Source: Dipteris shenzhenensis
Taxonomy: Eukaryota > Polypodiophyta > Polypodiopsida > Gleicheniales
Assembly: GCA_047967505.1 (NCBI GenBank)
Contig: CM106541.1
Strand: one strand, 5' to 3'
Length of the DNA: 64,000 bases
Shown one piece after another: positions 23,401-32,823 of the stretch. The notes under the pieces are model-generated. The model was given only the letters and a program-made list of their open reading frames with translations. It was not told the DNA's origin and did not search any database. Each line of letters starts with the position of its first letter. The stretch's first letter is position 1. The position numbers and the translations under genes were made by a program.

Positions 23401-24838
23401 CCAGGAACATTCCCAAACTCATCCTCTAAAAACACAACATAGTGCAGTTTCAATCTCATGATAGTCACTCACAAGGTTGAAAACCATAAACTCCATCATG
23501 CATAGCAGGGACTAGCTACTATGACATCCCCACTGACGTCATCAGCGCCCAACAGTGGGTGTAGACCATAGTATAAAAATATGCTCTCACACATACAAAT
23601 CCACACACCCACACATACTTGAGCATCCATTTATACAAAGTCTTCGTACTGAGTTTCCTGTTTCTTTTTCAGCTTGGTGAGCATTCAATCTGTGTGCTGA
23701 CTGTGAGTGACCATGCATCCCAAAGGATAACCAAGATGACGGACAAACTGCTCAAGCAAAGCAATATCCCCAAGCCAAAGATTATGATGCCATTCCTTAG
23801 CATGTAAAGGTAAAGGCTTGGATTTTTGAAAAATTACCTGCAAAACCGAGGGGACAGGCCGCAACTCATGTTCCCACTAAATCCTACATGTTCTTGTTAT
23901 ATTTGAGAACCGTTATGGAACACATTACTACGCCAAAGAAAAGTTCAAGCAGACCCCTATTCACTTTGTGAGGAAATTTTGCCTAGAGGCATATTTACGC
24001 AGTCTTTCAGCTCCAATGCCTCATTTTGCTCGATTGGTCTTCGGTAGAGATACAGTTTTACAATGATCAGAGGTCCGACTTTTACTCATTCCCTCAAACG
24101 AAAGCCATTAAGTTGCACTGATCAAACAGAAGCACGATGTTTAGCACGTATTTCACACAAAATTGTTTACCTTATAAGGAAGTCCTCAACACCAAACCAT
24201 TAAGTTCCACTATCACGCAAGAGCTCCAGTTAACGCGTTTCAGAAAAAGCATGTGGAGCATAGAAACCCAGATCTTGATATGGAAGAGGCAGCTCACCAA
24301 TCCGCTTGTGCTTGAAATGATCCAGGAACAAGTTTGGGTTGAGCTGAGGCAAGTCACATTTCCATGGCTGCCATCGCCAAGCTAACATTTCCCTGGAGTT
24401 AGACTTATTATTACGTAAGCAATTCCAGCCTTTGAAGATGTAACGGCAGGTCTCATCATATACCGGCCTCCTTTGTTCATCACGGACCCATCTTCCTGAA
24501 GACAAATCGCAATCAGCTTCTTTAGAAACAATTGGAGATATACCATCGCTCCACTGAGTCTTCTTCGCTTGATTTGACGGGGCATCCGGATGATGAAGAT
24601 GCCAATCATCATTAGAGGCAGTTTCATTCGAAATGTGGATGTCTGAGGTTGCGTCTGATTGTAGAATAACGTTGCTCCCAGGGCCAGGCGAGTGGTATTT
24701 GGAGCGATCGAGAAGGAAAGAAAAGAACCAAATAACTATGCAGGAAAAGAGGAGGGAAGGAAAAGCTTTACAAATGGAGCTTGTAAAGCTGCAATGTGGG
24801 ATGAAATGAGGCCGTCTATGAAAGTACTTGGCAGCCAT
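4260..24838 (-). CDS. TBL: TBL/PMR5-family polysaccharide O-acetyltransferase, five exons seen, 3' end outside the window
   Basis: Joining 24298-24838, 12152-12329, 5092-5232, 4666-4786 and 4260-4394 on the minus strand gives 1116 nt, 372 codons, with no stop and phase kept at all four junctions. The product has an N-terminal membrane anchor, the Cys-rich PMR5N domain, the GDSL motif (GFIGDSLNRNM), NTGHWWWAP and FLRTQSPRHFEGG. TBL proteins are known Golgi type II membrane enzymes that O-acetylate xylan, mannan or pectin using a Ser of GDSL and a DxxH dyad. The DxxH part, usually 70-80 residues from the C-terminus, is missing here and must lie left of the window or be lost. The wording of the C-terminal half recalls the Arabidopsis TBL12-16 group, a memory-based guess. 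Substrate cannot be told. Introns 1, 2 and 5 carry transposons. Confidence 0.93.
4666..4786 (-). CDS. TBL: TBL exon 4
   Basis: It follows the acceptor TGGTCAG and reads WWAPKKFDPVKYPMLFFEGG, then APIVPVKSPEEGLDLVLKNM, ending in phase 0 at donor GTGTGT. The WWWAPxKFDPVK block completes the conserved tryptophan cluster begun in exon 3. The intron before it is 305 bp and the one after it 271 bp, ordinary sizes in contrast to introns 1 and 2. Confidence 0.92.
5092..5232 (-). CDS. TBL: TBL exon 3
   Basis: The acceptor TTCTACAG and donor GTAAAA enclose 141 bp. The product reads WEAKADGGQLESLGYKEG, then RVDVDVPQSTW, then FHDVLILNTGH, with TG of a Trp codon at the end. This matches the central TBL block that ends in NTGHWWW. 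Only three-base fragments of the codons at each edge are split, and both resolve to the expected residues with exons 2 and 4. Confidence 0.92.
5573..5617 (+). repeat. (GA)n microsatellite
   Basis: About 45 bp of uninterrupted GA dinucleotides in TBL intron 2. Similar GA runs mark LTRs elsewhere in the window (7082, 18546, 20432). Confidence 0.95.
6041..6052 (-). promoter_or_regulatory. TATA-type box of a decayed LTR (minus strand)
   Basis: On the minus strand GGCTCTATAAAAAGGGCCTC is followed by an LTR-leader-like stretch running down to about 5850. The context resembles TATA regions of other LTR-like blocks here (9.3, 16.8 and 22.7 kb). No matching second LTR or coding domain was found, so the element is unassigned. 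The rest of 5233-7081 holds no gene I recognise. Confidence 0.3.
7082..7350 (-). repeat. 3' LTR of family B copy 1 (outer end missing)
   Basis: From a GA microsatellite through CATATGGGATAAGTCCC, GACACGTGGCACTCACA and ACTAGTACTAGATCTCTAGTA to TCTCCAACA. This matches 8025-8313, 18488-18820 and 20403-20701. The outer TGTTAGAAACATGG end is absent. Confidence 0.85.
7547..7999 (-). pseudogene. Copia reverse transcriptase fragment
   Basis: About 150 codons of the RT C-terminal half, from ITGNHEEKI (just after where YVDD would be) through FEMTDLGLMHFYLGIEV, then YRRLVGSLIYLCNTRPDISF and HWRAG. This is the RT-RNase H connection of plant Copia elements. The RT catalytic YVDD and all upstream pol are gone, and the frame begins almost at the primer-binding site, so the deletion joined the element leader directly to mid-RT. 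Confidence 0.88.
8013..8024 (-). other. Primer-binding site of family B copy 1
   Basis: TGGTATCAGAGC directly after the LTR end CTAACA on the minus strand. It is the standard plant Copia site, complementary to the 3' end of initiator-methionine tRNA. Confidence 0.85.
8025..8313 (-). repeat. 5' LTR of family B copy 1
   Basis: On the plus strand it runs from TGTTAGAAACATGG to ATCTCCAACA. It has TG..CA ends and matches 7082-7350 and the 18-20 kb pair. Confidence 0.85.
8780..8896 (+). repeat. Short tandem repeats
   Basis: Three degenerate units containing ATGGGAAGAAGAAATGTGAT and CCTTAAATCAAGTCTTGAAT, 40-70 bp each. No coding content is evident. The flanking stretch 8314-9100 has no recognised feature. 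Confidence 0.7.
9100..9639 (-). repeat. LTR-like fragment related to the solo LTR at 22 kb, minus strand
   Basis: The minus strand starts TGTGGGAATATAGAGGTC and shares CCCATATGAGGAG and repeated CATGTGGGCAGC motifs with 21990-22567. A TATA-like GGCCATATATAGG lies at about 9342-9355 on the minus strand. The open frames across it are shadows of GC-rich LTR sequence, with no recognisable domain. Confidence 0.5.
9948..9961 (-). other. Primer-binding site of a Copia-type element
   Basis: TGGTATCAGAGCCG on the minus strand, two bases after the LTR end CCAACA. It shows that the LTR 9964-10340 is a 5' LTR of a minus-strand element whose internal region has largely been lost to the left. Confidence 0.8.
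9964..10340 (-). repeat. 5' LTR of a minus-strand retroelement
   Basis: 377 bp with perfect 7-bp terminal inverted repeats TGTTGGA..TCCAACA and an adjacent tRNA-Met-type primer site. Only about 300 bp of leader-like internal sequence (repeats of GGCGACAGAAATTCTC) can be followed before it merges with other LTR material. No coding domain remains. Confidence 0.8.
10341..12151. other. TBL intron 2, right part: no recognised feature
   Basis: Intronic sequence up to the exon 2 donor. It holds short degenerate repeats such as GCTTTAGGTTCCGCTTCT twice near 10.81-10.88 kb. No open frame here matches a family I know. Confidence 0.6.
12152..12329 (-). CDS. TBL: TBL exon 2: GDSL catalytic motif
   Basis: The acceptor TTACAG precedes GCTTTATTGGCGATTC, which reads GFIGDSLNRNMYVSLVC. 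The Ser of GDSL is the presumed nucleophile. The usual Trp after NRNM is Tyr here. The exon ends LLARSG plus two bases of an Arg codon at the donor GTCAGT, an unusual but acceptable GT site. It lies alone between an intron of 11,968 bp upstream and one of 6,919 bp downstream. Confidence 0.92.
14059..14940 (+). repeat. Three degenerate tandem repeats of 200-330 bp
   Basis: Units near 14059-14389, 14390-14600 and 14601-14940 share GAAACAAGCATACACCC, CTAATAAATTAGAAT, AATCTTTTGGTGAAAT and TTAGGGCTTGTCAT. Units 1 and 3 carry an extra insert with GCACAATT and GATGTAACCTA that unit 2 lacks. They are non-coding and lie in TBL intron 1. The remaining parts of 12330-16510 hold no gene that I recognise. 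Confidence 0.8.
16511..17760 (+). repeat. LTR-like block with TATA box (probable 5' LTR of the split Copia)
   Basis: Starts TGTTAGGAACCC, has a TATA box at 16820, long CT-rich leader sequence with many TCTCTCTC runs, and AATAAA at 17707-17712. It precedes a plus-strand Copia gag relic at 18.1 kb, which fits a long 5' LTR. The 3' boundary is unclear and no second copy is in the window. The 75-136 codon open frames in the CT-rich part are low-complexity and unlikely to be genes. Confidence 0.45.
16820..16827 (+). promoter_or_regulatory. TATA box in the LTR-like block
   Basis: TATAAAAG in the context GAGCCTATAAAAGAAGGCC, followed 20-30 bp later by CTTCATTCC, a plausible start region. It would drive plus-strand transcription, antisense to TBL. 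Confidence 0.45.
18100..18487 (+). pseudogene. Copia gag (UBN2-type), 5' half of an element split by an insertion
   Basis: Translates with interruptions as TSKILKDLYETKENHSS, LFTMRMENGHQIHDHLTKV, SSAMLVLGSLFKSF and KGFVTTMLARQ, the plant Copia Gag core. A stop replaces a residue before LAAIDHKVN, and a frame break follows LARQ. The frame continues to the edge of the nested element at 18488. The zinc-knuckle part is on the other side of that element (20763). Confidence 0.85.
18488..18820 (-). repeat. 3' LTR of family B copy 2
   Basis: 333 bp, TGTTAGAAACATGG to ATCTCCAACA on the plus strand, lengthened by (GGGT)n, (GT)n and (GA)n runs. The adjacent CCCCCCTTC is the polypurine tract seen from the opposite strand. 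Confidence 0.88.
19190..19413 (-). pseudogene. Truncated, frameshifted Copia gag of family B
   Basis: Begins at an ATG at 19413 (MEPRPRGEDSSAPLSARDEQ) and stops after ANKLLH. A second frame carries on TTSAKETQDKLENIYATS and SKLYLL, the Gag stretch that usually reads KEIWEKLEQLY...NKLYLL. A deletion of about 150 codons and a frameshift therefore joined the Gag start to its middle. The 1 kb upstream is leader; the longer open frame across it is not a separate gene. Confidence 0.7.
20403..20701 (-). repeat. 5' LTR of family B copy 2
   Basis: 299 bp with the same ends and body as 18488-18820, shorter GT and GA runs, and a primer-site relic on its inner side. Confidence 0.88.
20703..20940 (+). 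pseudogene. Copia gag zinc-knuckle end, 3' half of the split element
   Basis: Resumes the plus-strand Gag interrupted at 18487. CFYCNKLGHIANI at 20763-20804 is a CCHC knuckle whose last Cys is replaced by Ala. It is followed by a Lys-rich linker and VVEHYSAHPMSKGNDGWY, which normally leads to the protease active site. The similarity stops there, so the rest of pol is deleted. Confidence 0.8.
21990..22567 (+). repeat. Solo LTR
   Basis: 578 bp starting TGTTGGAAAGG and ending TTTCTAACA, whose first and last nine bases are inverted repeats with one mismatch. The flanks CAAGG and CAGGG look like a 5-bp target-site duplication with one change. GC-rich inside, with repeated CATGGGCAGCA motifs shared with the inverted fragment at 9.1-9.64 kb. 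Several open frames of about 100 codons cross it but show no domain. Confidence 0.6.
22724..22730 (+). promoter_or_regulatory. TATA-like box of an LTR-like fragment
   Basis: CCCCTATATAAGGGCAGCC in a GC-rich stretch just after the solo LTR. The arrangement resembles other LTR promoters in the window, but no element boundaries were found. Confidence 0.3.
22971..23384 (+). pseudogene. LINE (non-LTR retrotransposon) ORF2 fragment
   Basis: Reads FRLSIVQSILAAHI, then a stop, then FGKQDITGFMSTIMETFWW, KYGRKGHLH, a stop, and APLFAKDAWGLNIINIHMHI. The pattern follows the RT-tail region of plant LINEs, roughly LS.RI.LV.SVL..I, ...I..FLW, G..W..W...C.PK..GGLGI. At least three stops are present. It lies in TBL intron 1 on the opposite strand. 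Confidence 0.55.
24298..24838 (-). CDS. TBL: TBL exon 1: signal anchor and PMR5N domain
   Basis: The ATG at 24838 was chosen because the open frame upstream offers only a GTG. The 180 codons give a short basic N-terminus, a hydrophobic segment of about 20 residues near residues 29-48 (type II Golgi anchor), a variable polar stem and then the PMR5N domain: CDLSSGRWV, a conserved Tyr, CRYIFKGWNC, WRWQPWKCDLP and FLDHFKHKRIG. It ends one base into a Gly codon at donor G|GTGAGC. That base completes with GC of exon 2 to give KRIGFIGDS. Confidence 0.93.
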
Positions 24839-27800
24839 AGCTAGCAAGTACTCATCTAACACTCACAAACAAGCTGGCAAAACAAAGGAAGAGTACTTGA
24901 GGTACTACTAAAGAAAAGCACTCTTTCATGCCCATTAACACCTACTTTCAATGACACTCGGGTGAGTTCCTCCTCCTTTCACATCAATCTTGCATCTCTC
25001 AGACCCTCCTTAGAGATGAGTTCCTCCTCCTCCTTGCTCATCAGTATTCCATCTCTAAGGGCCAGTGCACACAGAAGAAGAATGCACAATTTCCGCACAG
25101 CTGGTGCGACGCACGCAATTCGCCGTGTGAACTGAAACCAAAAATTTAGCAACGCCTGCCTCCGCCATTAAGGACTTGCAATAGAGCTCTCTATGGAGCC
25201 TCAGAGCTAGTACATGCCTCTGTCAAGCCTTAGTTGGCATTTATACATTGGCTCTTCAATGTCTCCCTCAGGTTTTCAAGGTTCTGGGGGTTGATTGGCT
25301 GAGGGCCAAAGTCGCATCCTGGTGCTCAAAATCGCACCTTCAACAAGATGAATTTCATTCATGTGGTCTGCCCTAGATGGTGAGAAGAAGAAAGAGAGAG
25401 AAAAAGGGGGGGAGAAAAAAGTGGAGGATTTGAAGGGATGAAGAGGAGAGAGAGAAAAAGGTGGAGAATTTCATGGGATACTCACATGCTCCTCCAATCA
25501 ATGCATGCCAAAAAAAAGTGAACATAAATTAACTAAATAGTTAATTCTTCTATTTGGAGCCCAAACATTTACAAAGGCCTACCCATTAGGGGCGGGCCAA
25601 AAATGAAGGTGCCATTTAGTGTACCACTGTGAGTCTATAGGCGTTGGACTCTAATTTGTGGCGTGAAAAATCTGCCACCAACCCTGCATTCTTTTCCCCG
25701 TGTGCACTGGTTTAGGGCCTCTTTCTTGCAGCCCAGATGTGTGCCTCCGAGTGCAGGTGTGAGCATCTATTTAGTTTGTGTGACGTTTGAGCATTTGGGT
25801 GCGATGGTTATTGGAGCATTCGGGTGCGAGCTTGAGTCAAACAAAATTTGTTGGACTTGCTTGGTCACTCAATGTTGGGAAGCCAACTAGAGGCCTCCAG
25901 CCTCTTGTTGCTGTTTACGGATTGTTTGCCTCTAGCCAATCATGCGCCTTCATCCTCCTAATCAAGCTACAGACAGTCTGTATTGCCGCGTGGCTCAAAT
26001 AACCATTACCACTCAAGCCACCTTCTACTAGATGGGCATTGCACTGCCTACCTCCGTGGCAATAGGCCCTAAGAGATGCAATATAGTTCCTATGCAACAT
26101 AGGCTACAAGCAAAGAACTAGCCCATTTTGGTATTATGCTCAATTTTTTTAGGGGGTTGGCCTCCCTAATAATATATAAGCTGGCATATTTACCCAAAAG
26201 AAAAGCAAGTGCTACTTTTCAAAATGGCCAATGGACCAAGAGTGCCATTGAAGAAAGGCAACTTTAATGCCCAATAATAACTTATAATAGGTTAGGGCTA
26301 GGGTAAACAAACTACCACAATACTTAACACCAAGCTCAATTTCAAAAAAGTCATGTTAACCACATACAAAGGAAAACTAAATGTCAGCCAACATGAGGCA
26401 AAAAAATCCCCAACTTTCCATAAATCCATTAGCAAGCCCAAAAAGTTGTCTAATTGAACCAAAACTCTATTATCATTAGGGGGGCATTCTTCAAGTGATA
26501 ATAATGGATGATCATCATCAACCTAACAAGCTGAATATGACCTATGTCACAAACGTTTACTTGCATTGTTTTTGCCTTGGATTTCAATGTTCGCATCCCT
26601 CAACTTTTAATATAGTTATGTCTTTCTTTTTGCAATACACATTTGATGGAGTGTATTGTTCCTTTCAATTATTATTTTTGTTAATGTTACTTTCATGATG
26701 TTCCTTTTAATTGTGTTTTTATTACTTGTAATTTCATCAACATCGAGGTGATGGCTATTTTTTTAAATGCCCATGAGACATGTGGTTGTGGGAGCTAATA
26801 GACCCACTATTGATAAGATGGTGTCAATCAAGATGCTTACGAAAGACTGATGATAAAAGAGGAGGAAGGCGGGGCCGAGACAAGCTTCATACCATTATTG
26901 ATAAAGTTAGTGCACAATCTAGAATGTTTGTGCAATTCGCATGTTGGCTAAAATAGTAGAGACATACACCTCGACCACACTAATCATGTCAATGCAAAAA
27001 CAAACATTGCAATATTTATGCTCATGAGCATGAGAGTTACCTACAAGATTCCAAAACATGAATTCCAAATATGCAATAATGTGTCATCAAATGACTAGTA
27101 CTAGGTAGACACACACGTACAAAACCACATGTAGGTCTTCATAATAATTTTTATCAGATTTCCATAGATATGCGGGAGGACATACTTAAGATTAAGCCTC
27201 ACACTAATTTTTTGAATTCTCATGAGGGCAACACTGTAATGATTTGAGCCTCTCACAAAAGAAAGAGTCGTAATGAACGTGCTAAAAAAAAGTAGCTCAT
27301 AGGGTGGGTATATGAAACACTCATGATCTTGATCTTGCTGATCCTGTTCATGCTGTTCCTATTCCTGCTGTACCTATTCCGACTGATCTCGGCCTTGACG
27401 TCTCGATTCTTGATGACCAGATGTTTATTTTTGTATGACTGTAGTGTTTTTCCTTTGAGAAGTTGTTTTCACTAAAAGCTCTTCGAAACAGTTGTATATA
27501 TATATTTGACATCTTAATATAAACCCTCATTTTTTAAAAAAATATGAAACACTCATAACAAAAATAACATGAAATGGGTATGCTTGATTATACTATACAA
27601 GCAAGTAGTAAGTTTGCTTTATGTAACAAAGCCTTTGCATATTTGATTTATTTTCTTAAAGAAACATATGCAATGTGAAATGCTAGCTTTCAACTTAGAC
27701 TTCCAACTAGAGTGCACAAGGGATTGGATTCAATTTGATTTTATAAAAATTGTAGGAGAAAGTGGAATTTCCACGAAACCAATTGGAAAAAAAGTCTATA

Positions 27801-29607
27801 AGTATGTCCTATGAGTGCACCCCGGTGCCATTATTGGAGTTTGCCACACCAACATTTTTGTTGGTAAAAGAGATGGAGTGCTAAGAAGTACTATGGAATA
27901 TGAGAATCGTAGTGATGATGAGGAATCAATTATTAGTAGAACCCATGGGAAGCATGTATTGTAGTAATAAAAGGTTGGATTTGCTCTCATGAAATAGGAA
28001 AAATTAGATAGTGATCCTTTATAATCCCTCTTGTAGATAGGCTTTAACACCTTCTTTCTCAAGGAACTTGTCCAAGAGTTAAAGAGCATCGTTAATGTCT
28101 CAATCAGAGCTTGTTCAAGAATTGAGCCTTTAACACTTTCCTTCTCAAGGAACTTGTCTAACAGTTAAAGAGCCTTTAACACTTTCTTCTTGAATGAGAG
28201 TTAAAGAGAATTATTAATATCTCAATCAAAGTTTGTTCAAGAATTGAATAGCATTAGTAACTTGAAAAGTGAAAATATGGGAGCAACATGTGGTGATTGA
28301 ATCCAGTTAGAAGATTAGCTCTTATAGTGTATTCTCTTAGACTTTTGAATTAAAAACCATCCTTGCAAAGACCATATTTATGTGCTATTGTCACAATAGA
28401 TGGCTTAGTGGAAGGCAAATGCAAAAGAAATGTATGAGTATCTTTATCTTTATGGCTATACTATGTCTTGGTGGAAAGCCACCCTTAATCTTGGTGATTA
28501 ATAATTGCTCATAATGAATCATTTTGTTCAATTTTGTTTCTTATGAATTTTCCTTTTCATTAAATACTTTTTATAGTTCTTTTTCAATGGGGTTCAGGTC
28601 TTTAAAAAATATAGGGTTTTAGCTTTTTATATATGTTTCTTTAGATAGAGCTGACTCAAACGAGATGTGCATACTATTGTTGCAAATCTATCAATACACT
28701 TAAATTTTATTAATGATGATTTTTGTTGATTTTATATTTAGCATTACGGCTATGAGTATAATCAAAATGTTAGATAGACTCTGTTTTATCAACACGATGT
28801 GTTTTCTTCTTTCCAAATGTTGTGCAATGAAGGATCTAGTACAAGATTTCCATAATTTGTGTGATTGGAAAGAGCATAAGCATGTTTAGTTTCGTAATAC
28901 ATGGAGGATATACAATTCAAAAGTCTATTGTTGGTTTGTTCAACATAAGTTTCTAATTATGAAATCATAGTATATGCACCCTGAATCTAGCAATCACTAC
29001 ACATGCACCGCTACACCTTAGAGAGCTGATGATGTCTTGGTCAAATAGATTGAGACATCACAACACCAATGCACCCACATCCTTGCCCCCCATAAGCACC
29101 ATTGCATCCACCACAAATTTTCTTTCCACATCCTCCTTTCCATCCTCCCTTTCATACTCCATGCGTGCAATTCTCATCTCATTCATTAAACATGCTCCTC
29201 GAATCCGCAACCACATACACAACAACCATCTGTCCCATCACACACTTCATCACATCCTCTGAGCAATCCCACCTTATGTTCCTTCAGTCGTTCCACATCT
29301 TCCAACACAATCACACCCTAGTTTTGCACCATTTACTTCATGTCCAATTGTGTTTCCTGCTGCACATCCATATTATTTTCCCTCTCCCACACACTCACCC
29401 ACATCTGTAACTACCGCCATCTGACCACTACAACCCACTGAAGTTGCAACACATTCATAGCTTGCTCATCATGCAATGTTAGATCGGCCTCAGCTTGTGC
29501 TTCTTCAAGGATGAGATATGAAATTCACACCTCACACAACAGTGGGCACATGCTAGTGTGCAGAAGTTAGCTTATGCAACATCCATGTCCCCATATTTGA
29601 ATCCAAA
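24839..29607. other. Upstream of TBL and intergenic: no gene recognised
   Basis: No TATA box or core promoter for TBL could be picked with confidence in the first 400 bp upstream of its ATG. The rest is AT-rich sequence with short open frames that lack family signatures. A GA-rich patch lies at about 25380-25460. Nothing looks like a structured RNA. Confidence 0.5.
28035..28250 (+). repeat. Degenerate tandem repeat
   Basis: Two and a half units of about 85-105 bp containing CCTTTAACACTTTCCTTCTC, AAGGAACTTGTC and CAATCAAAGTTTGTTCAAGA. Non-coding. Confidence 0.75.
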
Positions 29608-30165
29608 AAGATTTATGCTTGCAAGGTGCTGAAGCACGGAAGACACCCAAGGGAGTTGCAAGCAAAAGCTTTGGAGAATCTCAAGAGATGCCCAATAGTT
29701 GGGCATCATTCGAACTATTGGTCTTGTTCAAGATAGGAAACCAATGATTTTATTTCCATATTGGAACAAAAATCATTTGGATAGATGGTGGTGTACCTCA
29801 GACATGATGGCAAGAAGCCATCTCTAGCGAGACACCAAAATGATGCAAAAATGCCACTAGAGCTCCATGTGTTTAAGATCATGTTTTTGGATCTTCTAAG
29901 TGCACTTGTGCACATTGTCTGCTACATGCACCAACACAATGTCTTACATAATGATTTGCATGCGCAAAATATTTTGTTACGTTTCTTTAAGTCAACCTCA
30001 GCTGTACACTTGGGCATTTGTGATTGGGGTATGATGACATTGATGAGCACTACAAAGCAATATCCACCTATAAAGAGGAATAGCTGCAACAGTGAACAAT
30101 CTTTCCATAAGAAATATCGTCACCTAGATAGGCAAAATTTGAGGACCACAACTTTGAACTACTAG
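29608..30165 (+). pseudogene. Protein-kinase-like pseudogene
   Basis: The N-lobe piece YACKVLKHGRHPRELQAKAL carries the expected ATP-binding Lys. The middle piece (IGLVQDRKPMILFPYWNKNH) is in another frame. The C-lobe piece HQHNVLHNDLHAQNILL stands for the HRDLKxxN catalytic loop, and ICDWGM for DFG. The first and last pieces share a frame, so two compensating frameshifts and at least one stop break the gene. The catalytic-loop variant HNDLHAQN and DWG set it apart from ordinary receptor-like kinases. It may be a captured gene fragment or part of a mobile element, since it ends where the LTR-like repeat begins. Confidence 0.6.
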
Positions 30166-30816
30166 TAACAAGAACTACGTGGAACTGATACTATTGTATA
30201 TCTTAGGTCATGTTTTGCATGCTAGCACTAGAAGTTTATTTGCATGAAGATAGAAACTGATTGTTGATTTGGAACTAATAGTAGATAGGCCAGTAGAGGC
30301 ATGGGTAAAAAGTATGCAGATAAAAAAGAAGTAGCACCTCCTTAAAAAATAGCAATCATTATTTTTTGCAATAACTTTTGATCTATAACTCAGATTTAAA
30401 AGTTTTTGTTATCGATGTGAAGTTGAGATTGTCATCCACGACTTTCTAGAAGAAGTTGGGGTCTAAAATTGATAAAAGAGAGGGTTGAAAACTTAGATTA
30501 TGACAGGCGACCTCTCTTTGTTGTAAAAGTTGTCTTTTAGGAGTAAAGGAAGTTTGTGGGTGTCTTGAGATTGGAATCAGGGTGGTTCTCCTACTTTCTG
30601 TCATACCAAAGTCTTCATTGTATATAAGAGTCTCCTTTGATTGTTGTTCTTGTTTATAGAAGCAAAAATTAAAAGTATGGGCTTAGAAGTCATGATTGTT
30701 GCAAGGTGTGTTAATTATATATATGAGTTTCTAGCTCTTTTCTTGTGTTTGGTGTATGTTTTTGTGTTAGAGTCCTATCATAAAGGTCACCCATGGTCCT
30801 TCGGTTCCTCTCATCA
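30127..30816 (+). repeat. Left direct repeat (LTR-like)
   Basis: Shares with 32824-33505 the series TTTGAGGACC, TGATACTATTGTATATCT, GTCATGTTTTGCATGC, TTTGCATGAAGATAGAAACT, TGCAAGGTGTGTT and CATAAAGGTCACCCATGGTC in the same order. It diverges from the right copy by many substitutions, so the insertion is old. Confidence 0.7.
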
Positions 30817-30969
30817 CTGTTTTGGAGTTCCCAATGAGGAGTTTCCTCATTAGGAATTTCCACTGGTTAAGGAGAAGTACTCACATCACATATGTAGCTA
30901 TTGTTGCAAGAGGAGATGGCCCAAGATCTCCCTAAGTTAAAATAAGTAAATAAATACATAAAAGTTTCT

Positions 30970-31460
30970 TGGGTTGCCTAATGAGGATGTGTCTCAATTT
31001 ATCAAAGACCTTGGGTTCACAGCACTACTAAAAGGCAAAGAAAGACCCAAAGTTCTTTCACAAATCCTAGGTTGTCTACAAGGTGAAGCAAGGGTATGGT
31101 TTCACAGTTTTGTTCAAGTTGGGAACCCAAAATTAGAATGTTGAGTATTAGAGGTAAGAGCTGCATTTTTTATCTAGCATGCATATGAAAGGTTTCTTAA
31201 TCAAATCTAGAAGAAGTTGTGTAACCACCAGCAAGCACCGAGTCAACAAATGGACTACTACTTGAATTGCTCTGCTGAGCTGTGGTGAAAATGGAAGGCT
31301 TCTTTGCATCCTGAAGTCCCACACAAAGTACTAAAGATCGAGAGATTTGTTGCTAGTCGCATGCCGGATCTTAGGTTGAAGGTGAAATTGAAGAATCCTT
31401 GTTGGTTTGATAAAGCCATTGTAATTAAATGGGCCAAGCAATGGAAATTGCATCAATTAG
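30970..31460 (+). pseudogene. Retrotransposon Gag relic
   Basis: With stops removed by eye the line reads FIKDLGFTALLKGKERPKVL, ILGCLQGEARVWFHSF, RAAFFI, HAYERFLNQI and FVASRMPDLRLKVKLKNP. The A..W..S(F) and L...F segments follow the Gag core of plant LTR elements (retrotrans_gag). Many stops are present. Confidence 0.5.
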
Positions 31461-32823
31461 GTTTGATCAATGTATCCAATTTACAAGAGAAGTGGTCTTA
31501 TGCATCAAAGCTTATAAAGGCTTATTTGGATGTGTTTGTGTTGCCTTATACGCCAAGAAATGGGTTTATTTCTCATGTATCACTTCCCTTATGCACCAAG
31601 CAGTGGGTTTATTCCTGATGTATCACTTCCATAGGCTGGTAATGTCAATGATGCAATTGGATATAATGTAATGAAATCAAAGGAGACCAATGATGTGATG
31701 GAATGTAACATGAGCTTCTGCCATTGCCAATGATAGATGCTGTAAAGTTGTTTATAGAAGGTGGTGAAGGAATGCTTGAGGACACTTAAGATTCTCAGAT
31801 CATAGATAAGGAATCATATTTAGTAGAGGCCAATGAAGTGGAGTGCGAGATGCTAGGAGTGATGATGAAGAAGTAGATAACTCTTATAGATCTAAGGCTC
31901 AATTAGAAGAGGATCCAAAACCTCTTAAAGAAGAACCGAGCATGCATGCTGAAAATGAGGTGGATGTTTATGCTGAAGAAGAGGAGACAGTTAGTACACG
32001 AGGTAGAGATAGTTATGGTTGATTTATGAGAAGAAACTTCCATAGATGTTGAAGGCTAGCAAGAGGAGCCATATCAACCCCATATTGATAAAGAGATTAG
32101 TGCCAATGCAAGCAAGGTGCGAGGATGATGAGGATGATAATAATGAAGAGCAGGGGAACAATGAGGCCTTCTTACTCTATGATACCGATGTATTTGATAG
32201 AAATAACCATTTTGCTTCTCTTTCTACCTTTGCTTATCCTTCTTTGGGCTATGATGTTTTATGTTGATCTGAAGTAGCATAACCTATTGTAGCAACTCCA
32301 ATGTAGAAGCAGAGAGTTGAATGTTCTTGTAGGGATATGCCACTTGTTGCTATAAATCTATTACAAGTGCAAGCTTATGAGTTGGATGCCTTTAACATAA
32401 ATACATCTTTCTACATCGTGTGCAATGAAGGAATCTTGGATTACTAGGTAAAGGTAGAATGTGATGTTTTGCCACATGACTTAGTGCATGATGGATCTTA
32501 TGGAGAGTCATGCATGATGCATGACTCAATGCATCGTGTGCACAAACCACCGTAACAATCGAGAGGTTTTGGATTGGGTATTTGAGGAATCAATTGAAGA
32601 ATTATATTTGAAGATGGCATGCATATTGCAGAGATTAAAATATGGGCTGCACACTTTGAAGACACAAGGACATGAGACTCAAATATACTTGGATGTAGGT
32701 GGATCGATGCAATGTGACCGGTATAAAAGGAAGGGTTTATTTTTGTTGATCTAGAAGGATAACAAGGCAAAGCAAAAGGAGATTGCTAGGCATGAATATC
32801 CATAACCGAGGGATGGGAAAAAT

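Noticed and set aside
23619-23807. A short frame downstream of TATAAAAATA near 23573 as a small gene
   Set aside because: The TATA-like motif and 62-codon frame have no supporting homology or splice pattern.
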